Positions 55,622 to 62,551 of a DNA stretch of 62,551 bases are shown piece by piece. The translations under genes and the position numbers were made by a program. The notes beneath the pieces were generated by a model. The model worked only from the letters and a program-made list of their open reading frames with translations, ran no database searches and was not told the DNA's origin. This DNA is from Rhodoplanes serenus (GTDB lineage: Bacteria > Pseudomonadota > Alphaproteobacteria > Rhizobiales > Xanthobacteraceae): assembly GCA_945897515.1 (NCBI GenBank), contig CAMDFO010000022.1:1-62551 (forward strand). The letters run 5' to 3'. Position 1 is the stretch's first letter. The number at the start of each line of letters is the position of its first letter.

Positions 55622-55633
55622 GCGGACGGACGA

Positions 55634-56560
55634 ATGGCATTGCAGTGCTCACGCAGACGGTTGGCCGCGCGCCTGGCGCGGCCCGCCAATGCCGTGGCCG
55701 GCTTTACCGCCGTCGGCATACTGAAGACGCTGCGGCTGATCAATCGAAAGGCGATGGCCGGCTTCGCCGGCGCGCTGATGCGGACGCTTGGGCCATGGCT
55801 GCCCGAGCAGCGCGTCGGACGCGCCAACCTCAAGGCGGCGTTTCCCGAAAAATCCGTGGCCGAGATCGAAGCCATTCTGCGGGGCGTCTGGGACAATCTC
55901 GGGCGCGTCGCCGCCGAGTTCGCGCACATCGACCGGATCAAGACCTACGACGAGGCCAAACCAGGCCCGGTCGACATCGTTTACGAGCAGGTGGTCTTCG
56001 ATCGGTTTCACCAGCTTCGCCTTGACGGCAAGCCCGCGCTGATCTTCACCGCGCATCTGGCAAACTGGGAGTTGCCTGCCCAGGTTGCCGCGACCTACGG
56101 CCTCGATATGGTGGTGCTGTATCGCCGGCCCAATCTCGGGGCCGCCGCCGACGCCGTGGTGAACCTGCGGGCCGGCAGCATGGGCACGCTGATGCCGACC
56201 GGCCTCGACGCCCCGGTGAAACTCGCCGATGCGCTGCTCGCGGGCCGTCACGTCGCCATGCTGATCGACCAGTATTACGTGCGCGGCGTGGATGTGAACT
56301 TCTTCGGCCGGACGACCAAGGCCAATCCGCTAATCGCGCGGCTGGCGCGGCAGGTCGAGTGCCCGATCCACGGCGCGCGCATGATCCGTCTGCCGAACGG
56401 CCAGTTTCGCATCGATGTCACGGAAGCGATCGAACCGGTGCGGGACCCCGACGGCCGGGTGGACATCCAGGGCACGATGCAGGCGATCACCAGCGTGATC
56501 GAAGGATGGGTGCGCGAGCATCCGGAGCAATGGCTCTGGCTGCATCGGAGATGGCGGTAG
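55634..56560 (+). CDS. lpxXL: Lipid A very-long-chain acyltransferase LpxXL
   Basis: A 308-residue member of the LpxL/HtrB acyltransferase family. The catalytic HX4E is HLANWE in FTAHLANWELPAQ; GRTTKANPLIARLARQ and the C-terminal EHPEQWLWLHRRWR are further signatures. It transfers the very-long-chain acyl group from AcpXL to lipid A. Cytoplasmic face of the inner membrane. It closes the acpXL-fabZ-KS-KS-adh run. The ATG has only a weak ribosome site; translational coupling to the upstream gene 12 bases away is likely. Confidence 0.94.
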   Translation: MALQCSRRRLAARLARPANAVAGFTAVGILKTLRLINRKAMAGFAGALMRTLGPWLPEQRVGRANLKAAFPEKSVAEIEAILRGVWDNLGRVAAEFAHIDRIKTYDEAKPGPVDIVYEQVVFDRFHQLRLDGKPALIFTAHLANWELPAQVAATYGLDMVVLYRRPNLGAAADAVVNLRAGSMGTLMPTGLDAPVKLADALLAGRHVAMLIDQYYVRGVDVNFFGRTTKANPLIARLARQVECPIHGARMIRLPNGQFRIDVTEAIEPVRDPDGRVDIQGTMQAITSVIEGWVREHPEQWLWLHRRWR

Positions 56561-57676
56561 CTACCGGCCCGTTTTTATCCGGGTCCACAGCCGGTTCTTC
56601 ACCCGCGTGACCCGCTGGTCGCTCGCGGTGATGACGTAGAGCTTCGCCATCGTCGCCTCGTCGGGATAAACCGTGCGGTCATCGAGGATCGACTTGTCGA
56701 CCAGCTTCTGACTGGCAAGATTGCCGTTGGCGTAGCCGAGGAAATTGGTGTTCTTCGCCGCCACCTCCGGCCGCAACAGATAATCGACGAAGGCGTGCGC
56801 CTCCGCACCGTTGCGGGCATCCTTGGGGATCGCCAGATTGTCGAAGAACATCTGCGCGCCGTCCTTCGGAATGGCGTAGCCGATCTCGACGCCGGCCTTG
56901 GCCTCGGCGGCGCGCTTCTGCGCCTGCTTGATGTCGCCGGACCAGCCGACCACCAGGCAGATTTCGCCGCCGGCCAGCGCATTGAGATACTCCGACGAGT
57001 GGAATTTTCGGACATAGGGCCTGATCTTGATCAGAAGCTCGGCCGCCTTCTCGAAATCCGCCTGCTGCTTGGAATCGGGGTTGATGCCAAGGTACTTCAG
57101 CGCCGCCGGCATGATGTCGTCGGCGGAATCCAGCATGTGGACGCCGCAGTCCTTGAAGCGCGCGATGCTTTCCGGCTTGAACACGATATCCCAGGACGCC
57201 ATCGCGTCCGCGACGTCGGCGCCGACGATGTCGCGCGCCTTCTTCACGTTGTAGCCGATGCCGGTGGTGCCCCACATGTAGTTGACGGCGTGCTGGTTGC
57301 CGGAATCGTAGATCGCGAGCCGCTTGGCGATCTCGGGCCAGACGTTGCCGAGGTTCGGCAGTTTGCTCCTGTCGAGCCGCTGGAACACCCCGGCCTTGAT
57401 CTGGCGCTCCAGGAAATAGCCGGTCGGCACCACGACATCATAGCCGGAGCGCCCGGCGAGCAGCTTGGTCTCCAGCGTTTCGTTGGCGTCGAACGTGTCG
57501 TACTTGACCCTGATGCCGGTTTCCCGCGTGAAACTCTCCAGCACCGACGGCTCGATATAGTCCGACCAGTTGTAGACGTTGAGGACGCGCTCCCGCGTCC
57601 CCTGCGCGGTGGCGCCGACGACAATTCCCCAGGCCGCGAGCAACCCAACAGCAAACAGGCCGAGCGTTCGGCGCAT
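56561..57676 (-). CDS. PotF-like polyamine ABC transporter receptor
   Basis: A 371-residue periplasmic protein: signal peptide (MRRTLGLFAVGLLAAWGIVVGATA), then VLNVYNWSDYIEPSVLESFT, the PotD/PotF signature, TFDANETLETKLLAGRSGYD, MWGTTGIGYNV, and CLVVGWSGDIKQAQKRAAEA with the PotF-like Trp-Ser. It should bind putrescine or a similar diamine. PotG/H/I genes are not adjacent here. GGAGGAAGGA precedes the ATG. It is convergent with lpxXL, with their stops directly abutting. Confidence 0.92.
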   Translation of the reverse strand: MRRTLGLFAVGLLAAWGIVVGATAQGTRERVLNVYNWSDYIEPSVLESFTRETGIRVKYDTFDANETLETKLLAGRSGYDVVVPTGYFLERQIKAGVFQRLDRSKLPNLGNVWPEIAKRLAIYDSGNQHAVNYMWGTTGIGYNVKKARDIVGADVADAMASWDIVFKPESIARFKDCGVHMLDSADDIMPAALKYLGINPDSKQQADFEKAAELLIKIRPYVRKFHSSEYLNALAGGEICLVVGWSGDIKQAQKRAAEAKAGVEIGYAIPKDGAQMFFDNLAIPKDARNGAEAHAFVDYLLRPEVAAKNTNFLGYANGNLASQKLVDKSILDDRTVYPDEATMAKLYVITASDQRVTRVKNRLWTRIKTGR

Positions 57677-57694
57677 TCCTTCCTCCGGGAATCT

Positions 57695-58030
57695 TCAGCT
57701 TTCGGTCGGCAGCCCCGCGGCCTTCCAGGCGATAATGCCGCCCGCAAGGTGGGAGTCGTAGTGCAGCCCGGCGGCCTGCGCCGCCTGCGAGGCGGTCACC
57801 GAGCGGCGGCCGGATCGGCAGGCGAACACCACTTCGCGGCCATGCGGATCGGGAAGCAGCGCGGGATCGAAGGTCGAGAGCGGCACGATCGCCGCGCCGG
57901 GATAGCGCTCGATCGCGGTTTCGTTGAGCTCGCGCACGTCAACCAGAACCATGCGGTCTTCGGCCAGGCCGCGCGCGACGTCTTCGGGGGTCAGATCGCG
58001 GACCGGCGGGTTTCGGACTTCATCGGCCAT
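57695..58030 (-). CDS. Rhodanese-domain sulfurtransferase
   Basis: A 111-residue single rhodanese domain. The active loop FACRSGRRS gives Cys71 as the persulfide carrier with flanking Arg residues; MVLVDVRELNETAIERYPGA and HLAGGIIAWKAAGLP are conserved structural parts. It is likely cytoplasmic and moves sulfane sulfur to an unknown acceptor. The ATG at 58030 has GAGGAG eight bases upstream. It lies 18 bases upstream of the PotF-like gene and may share a transcript with it. Confidence 0.93.
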   Translation of the reverse strand: MADEVRNPPVRDLTPEDVARGLAEDRMVLVDVRELNETAIERYPGAAIVPLSTFDPALLPDPHGREVVFACRSGRRSVTASQAAQAAGLHYDSHLAGGIIAWKAAGLPTES

Positions 58031-58092
58031 GGCACGCGCTCCTCGACACAAGGTTTCGCCGGGCGCGAAACCACCAGCAACGCGCCCGAATG

Positions 58093-60759
58093 TCAATTCG
58101 GATGACGAACCCCTTCGGTGGCGCCTGCCAAAACCTTGAGCACGGTCTGGCTGGTGGAACTGAACTCGATGCCGGCGGCGGCAAACGCCTCCTGCAACGT
58201 CTGCACCACCCTGGACCTGATCGGGGCCTCGGAATTGGGACCGAGCGTGGCGTACACATTGACCCGATACCGGATATCGCGCTCGTGGATCTGGGCAGCG
58301 CGCAGATTGGGCTTGCGGTCCGGGACCAGCACACTGCCGATCAGCGGAGCAAGCGCGCTCTGGATGGTTTCTTCGACCTTCCGCACAGGCACGTCCGCGT
58401 CGACGTCGAACGTCACGGTGATCTCGGTCCACCGATTGGGTCGCGAGCGGTTGACCACCGTCGCTTGCGCCAGGATCGAATTCGGGATGGTCACAATTCG
58501 AAATTTGCATTTCGGATCAGCGTGGTCCGCCAGGTCATCTCATAGATGACGCCGCGAACCTCCTTCCCGCCGGTGGTGACCTCGACCCAATCGCCGATCG
58601 CATACGGCCGCTCGACGCCGAGCATCACGCCGGAGAAGAAGTCCATGATCAGCCGCTGGGTTGCAAAGCCGACAATGATGCCGACCGCGCCTGAGGTGAA
58701 GCCTACGGCGCGCAAGTCGAGATTGAAGGCGAAGGCAGCCGCCCAGAGGCTCGCGGTCGCATAGAGCAGCACCGCGATGAAATGGCGCAGGATCGAGGGC
58801 GCGCGCTGGAGCGAGTCGACATGACCGGCGGCCGGCTGCGGCCAGACGAAGGCCGAAAGCGCCGAGTTGATCGTGTAAGCGAAGGCAAAGGCGATCAGCG
58901 TGACGGTGGCCGGTTTCACGAAGGAATCGTCGCGCAGACCGATGGCGTCCAGGGCGTGATCGATCTCCTGCGGAAGCAGCGCCAGGACCAGCCCGCCCAG
59001 CACCACCAGCAGTCCGACCCAGACCCGGATAATCTGCGCCGGCAGCTCGAAAAACACGATCAGCAATCGGCCCGAAGCCAAGAGCGCGAGCGGGATCGCC
59101 ACGATCCAGATCAACCAGCGCAGGCCGGTCGCGCCGGACCAGCCTAGGATCGGCGCGGCCGCCATTTCGAGCCGCGCCCCCGGCATCAGAACGGCAACCT
59201 TCGCCGCGTCGTTGCCGGGCGCGAACATGGCGGCGTCGCCATCGAACGGCGCGCGCGGCGTTTCGCCGACGACAAGCCGCAACGCATAGCGATATTTCGG
59301 CGGATGCGCGCACACGCCCAGCGGACACACCATCGCGTCGCGCGCAATCTGGATCGTGGCAAAGCCCCAGAAGCGATCGCGCGAGGGCGTGCCGTCGCCG
59401 AGATAGATCGGGCGCCGATAGATGAACGTATCGACTGCGCCGACCCGCACAGGGCCGGAAAGAATCGGTTTCCCCGTGGCGATCGCCGGTTCGATCATGG
59501 CGGCTTCGTCATGCACTTGGCGCAGATCGAGCCCGACGCGATCCGAGTCGGATGGCGAAACATGAGCGGTGACGGTGTTGCGGGCGAGTTGCAGAGAGAC
59601 GATGTCGGGATGGAGCTGGCGAATACGCGCCGCATAGCGTTGAAAACTGTCTTCTGAAAAGTTCGGGTCCGCCTCCACGAAGGTTGTCAGATTCTGGATC
59701 ACCGCAACGTCATCGCTGATGTCGTGGGTGGAGCGCGCCGCCGCGGCCTGAAGCTCGCCGATGGTGTCTTCGCGCGTGATATGGCTGGTGCGCTCGCCCT
59801 CAAGCCGGTCGAGCACCGCCGCAAGACCGAGCACAAGCAACAGCACGCCGGTGCTGCCGGCCGCGGCCCACATCCGCGTGCGGACCGCTTGGCCGGGACG
59901 GCCGCTGGCCAGCATCAGCACCAGGACACCGGCAAACAGCGCGATGGCGCCGCCAATGCCGCGGATCATCCAGCGTCGCGGCGCGCTCTCGATCCATCCT
60001 GCGGTCGGGACCGCGGCCAGCTCGATCCGCACGCCGGGAATGCGACTCTCGGCCAAGACCGCTCGCGCATTGGGCTCGAACAACGCCGCGTCGCCCACGA
60101 ACGGAGCCTGCGGCACGTCGTGGACAACCAGCCGCACCGCCATACGATATTTGCGCGGCTCGTCGCATAGCCCCAGCGGGCAGATGACGGCATTCCGATC
60201 GATGTTGACGCCCGCGAAGCCCCAGAACTGCGCCGGACTGGGCCGCACGTCACCGCCGACAAAGATCGGCCGCGCATAGAGCAAGGCGTCGTCGCCCTCC
60301 GTCGTCTTGAACGGCCCCATCATGACCGCGGCGTTCTTCTGAACGGCGGCGGCTGCGATCGGCGTCGCAGGCGCAAGCATGTCTTCCACGCGGGTGAAGC
60401 TGCCGGCGCTCGATGCCGCGCGATCGCTGAAAACGATCTTGTCGTCACGGACCAGATAGACGCGCCGCAGGTTTTCGCGGCCCCGGCGGAAATTGCGCGT
60501 GTAAGCGGAGAACGTCGACTGATCGAGGGCTGGATTGGCGCTCACCAGCGCGACCAGGCCCTGCACCCAGGGCAACCTCCTGGATCAGATCGCGCGTGAG
60601 ACGGTCCGCGGCCTGCGTGACATCGCTGCGAATGGTATCGACCTGGCGCTCGAACGACTGCCGCGCTTCATGCTGCTCGAACAAAATGACGCCCGCCGCA
60701 AGCAGGCCGATAGCCGCCAAGCCGCCGATCAATCCGCCGCGGAACTCCCGCCATTCCAT
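58093..60759 (-). pseudogene. Tandem-CHASE/MscS-type channel, broken by two frameshifts
   Basis: This is one gene in three reading frames. It starts at ATG 60759 (MEWREFRGGLIGGLAAIGLL, a membrane segment and coiled region). Near 60576 one surplus base shifts the frame after DLIQE; the next frame continues LPWVQGLVALVSANP. Near 58494 one base is missing after NANFEL, and the last frame continues TIPNSILAQATVVNRS. Rejoined, the product is about 888 residues: two CHASE-like sensor repeats (each with CPLG[LV]C..P.KYR), membrane segments, and an MscS domain (GFATQRLIMDFFSGVML, then PYAIGDWVEV). The last fragment could begin at a GTG that overlaps the stop (GTGA), so partial translation is possible. 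Sequencing error is an alternative. Confidence 0.8.
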
Positions 60760-60843
60760 GAACTGCACAACCCCTCGCCGCCGGATCGCGGCATCAGCCC
60801 GGCGGACGATCCCAACTTCCGTCCGACATTGCAATGCGAGGCG

Positions 60844-61845
60844 TCAATCGGCACGGATGTTGGCGGCGCGCGCGACCTCGGCCCATTTCACCAGTTCGTC
60901 CTTGATGAGTTTGGCGAAATCCGAGGGCGTGCCGCCCGCCGCTTCGGCGCCGTCGGTGGCGAGCCGCGCCTTGATATCGGGCGTGCGCAACGCCGCATTC
61001 ACCGCGAGTTGCAGCTTGTCGACGACCTCCGGCGGCGTGCCGGCAGGCGCCAGCAGGCCGTACCACTGCAGCGCTTCGTAACCGGGAACTCCAGCCTCGG
61101 ACATCGGAGGCACATTCGGCAGGCTCTCGGCGCGCTTGCTGCTGGTGACCGCAAGCGCCCGCAACTGCCCGCCTGCGATCAAGGGCTTGCCTTGCAAGGT
61201 GCTGGCCAGCGTGATCGGGACCCGGCCGCTCAGGGTCTCGGTCACCGCGGGACCCGAACCGCGGAACGGGATGTGACGGAAGTCTATGCCGGCCATGTGC
61301 TTAAGCAGTTCGACACCCATGTGCGGCGCGGTGCCGAGCCCGGCGGAGGCGTAGGTCAACTCGCCCGGCTTCTGCTTTGCGAGCGCGATCAGGTCTCGCA
61401 ATGAATTCACCGGCAGCGACGGATGCACCATCAGCACGTTGGGAATCAGCGCCATCAGGGTGATCGGCGCGAAGTCCTTCACGGCGTCGTAGCGGATGTT
61501 CTTGTAGATCACCGGGTTGAGCGCCAACGTGCTCGCCGCCATCAGCAGGGTGTAGCCGTCAGGCGTCGAGCGGGCCACCATCTCGGTGCCGATCGACTGG
61601 CCGGCGCCGGGTTTGTTCTCGACGAAAAATTGCCCGTTGAGCGAACGCGCCAGATGATCGGCCAACACGCGCGCCAGGATGTCGGTGCCGCCGCCAGGCG
61701 ACGAGGGAACCACGATGCGCACCGGACGCTGAGGATAGCCATCCTGCGCGCGGGCGTGGTCTGCCGTGACGGTGAGACAGAACAAACAGACGGCCAAGGA
61801 ACAAAAGGCCATGTCCCGAAGGCCTGCCGACACCGAGCGACGCAT
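60844..61845 (-). CDS. Bug/TctC-type periplasmic solute receptor
   Basis: A 333-residue exported receptor. A long signal sequence (LRDMAFCSLAVCLFCLTVTA) is followed by PVRIVVPSSPGGGTDILARV, FFVENKPGAGQSIGTEMVAR, FRHIPFRGSGPAVTETLSGR and LRALAVTSSKRAESLPN. It is the third orphan Bug receptor in the window. GGGAGG lies seven to eight bases before the ATG at 61845. It precedes the broken CHASE/MscS gene by 84 bp on the same strand, but a functional tie is unproven. Confidence 0.93.
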   Translation of the reverse strand: MRRSVSAGLRDMAFCSLAVCLFCLTVTADHARAQDGYPQRPVRIVVPSSPGGGTDILARVLADHLARSLNGQFFVENKPGAGQSIGTEMVARSTPDGYTLLMAASTLALNPVIYKNIRYDAVKDFAPITLMALIPNVLMVHPSLPVNSLRDLIALAKQKPGELTYASAGLGTAPHMGVELLKHMAGIDFRHIPFRGSGPAVTETLSGRVPITLASTLQGKPLIAGGQLRALAVTSSKRAESLPNVPPMSEAGVPGYEALQWYGLLAPAGTPPEVVDKLQLAVNAALRTPDIKARLATDGAEAAGGTPSDFAKLIKDELVKWAEVARAANIRAD

Positions 61846-61909
61846 TCCCGATCCTCCCGGAGAGAGCGCCCAATGCTACACGCATTGGCGCGGGAGGGCA
61901 CGTGCGACG

Positions 61910-62290
61910 TCAGTCGCCGGCGATGGTCTCGGTCAGCCTGAGCAATTGCAGACGAACGCCGCGGTGCTTGATGCGGGAATAGGCCCGGAGCATTCGAACC
62001 GCGTCGGAGCTTTGCAGCGAGTCGAAATCGATCTTGCCGCCCGCATGATACTCGCTCTTTTTGTTATCCTCGAAACCGCCGTAAAAGAACGTGATCGGCA
62101 CCTCCAGGATTTCGGCGACGCGCTGCAATCGGCCGGCCGAGATCCGGTTGGCACCGTTTTCGTATTTCTGAACCTGCTGAAACGTCACCTCCAACAGATT
62201 GCCCATATCGGTCTGCGACATCTCGCGCTGCAGGCGCAGCGTCCGGACGCGCTTGCCGATTTCGGCGTCCCGAGGATCCCGTTTCCTCAT
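61910..62290 (-). CDS. XRE-family helix-turn-helix regulator
   Basis: A 126-residue regulator: N-terminal helix-turn-helix (GKRVRTLRLQREMSQTDMGN, LLEVTFQQVQKYENGANRIS, AGRLQRVAEILEVPITFFYG) followed by a short C-terminal region with DSLQSSDAVRMLRAYSRI. This compact form is common in Rhizobiales, where members act in global or symbiotic regulation. AGAGG precedes the ATG at 62290; the frame opens eight codons earlier without a ribosome site. The 63 bp toward the Bug receptor hold no gene. Confidence 0.9.
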   Translation of the reverse strand: MRKRDPRDAEIGKRVRTLRLQREMSQTDMGNLLEVTFQQVQKYENGANRISAGRLQRVAEILEVPITFFYGGFEDNKKSEYHAGGKIDFDSLQSSDAVRMLRAYSRIKHRGVRLQLLRLTETIAGD

Positions 62291-62551
62291 TGCAACCTCT
62301 AATTGTCCATGCAACCGTTAAAGTGTCGCGGCGCGCGACGCCGCGCATTACGGGTATACAACTCGAGCTATAGAAAGAATTCCCTCATTACCTTAAATGA
62401 AATAAGAGCCTCTTGCAAAACTCCCGACGGGAGGGCGGGTGTGGGAACGCTTTCGTCTGTTTGATGGGCGTAGCAGGTGAGACCGGTCATTTTTGACGTT
62501 TCTTGGCGGACCTCCGGCGCGGCTTGCCTGTGATATGTCCGTTTGCTGATC
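62291..62551. other. Right-edge region without a recognisable gene
   Basis: The 261 bases upstream of the XRE gene are AT-richer near 62350-62410 and probably contain its promoter. A small ctcccg/cgggag hairpin lies near 62421-62434. No coding frame with a ribosome site is visible before the window ends. Confidence 0.5.

Noticed and set aside
58093..58494. Separate 133-codon gene for an MscS C-terminal domain
   Set aside because: It begins exactly where the upstream frame breaks inside the conserved beta-domain, so it is better read as part of the frameshifted channel gene, although its GTG overlap could allow some translation.

Overview
The window is a GC-rich, gene-dense stretch of an alphaproteobacterial chromosome. 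The strongest taxonomic marker is the cluster at 51351-56560 (acpXL, fabZ, two ketoacyl synthases, alcohol dehydrogenase, lpxXL). It builds the very-long-chain acyl group of lipid A that is characteristic of Hyphomicrobiales (Rhizobiales). Many Bug-type solute receptors, a cox/xanthine-dehydrogenase-type operon, liv and ugp transporters and inverted-repeat REP-like elements fit a Bradyrhizobium/Xanthobacteraceae-type soil or water organism. No rRNA, tRNA, CRISPR array, transposase, integrase or phage gene was found. All calls come from reading the sequence; no database was searched.

Layout. 1-7112 (minus strand): a molybdenum hydroxylase operon, coxG-coxS-coxL-coxM-coxD-coxE followed by two halves of an XdhC/CoxI-type maturation factor. 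CoxL carries the form II motif AYRGAGR, so CO may not be the true substrate. 7369-14027: aromatic catabolism. It comprises pcaB-pcaD-pcaC of the protocatechuate branch, a PobR-like AraC regulator, a flavin reductase and an HpaB-type phenol hydroxylase. 14028-15209: a 200-bp inverted-repeat-bounded element, then a Phd/VapC toxin-antitoxin pair behind a perfect 37-bp palindromic operator. 15211-25568: a sterol-desaturase-like protein, livHMGF, then a DMT exporter, a Bug receptor and a sulfatase that separate the liv genes from a small membrane protein and the liv-type binding protein.

25625-35334: mixed housekeeping and envelope genes (ccdA, P1-family peptidase, yidB-like, KTSC, tiny membrane peptides, amino acid oxidase, SBF-type transporter, MBL hydrolase, rpe, DUF2259, purB). 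35345-46203: secreted and envelope proteins and small metabolism (SH3 protein, Bug receptor, aspartate dehydrogenase, CMD-family protein, Rap1a-like protein, a catalytically substituted caspase-fold protein with a long proline-rich tail, EAL phosphodiesterase, PCuAC copper chaperone, a DedA/ATP-grasp fusion, RlpA-like protein). 46447-50606: ugpBAEC glycerol-3-phosphate importer with a candidate PHO box. 51351-56560: the lipid A very-long-chain acyl cluster. 56561-62551: PotF-like receptor, rhodanese, a tandem-CHASE/MscS channel gene broken by two frameshifts, a third Bug receptor and an XRE regulator.

Most notable: the broken CHASE-CHASE-MscS gene, whose internal duplication lets the frameshift be proven by self-alignment; the DedA/ATP-grasp fusion; the Tyr/Ser pseudo-caspase; a ketoacyl synthase without catalytic Cys beside an intact one; and the 37-bp toxin-antitoxin operator.
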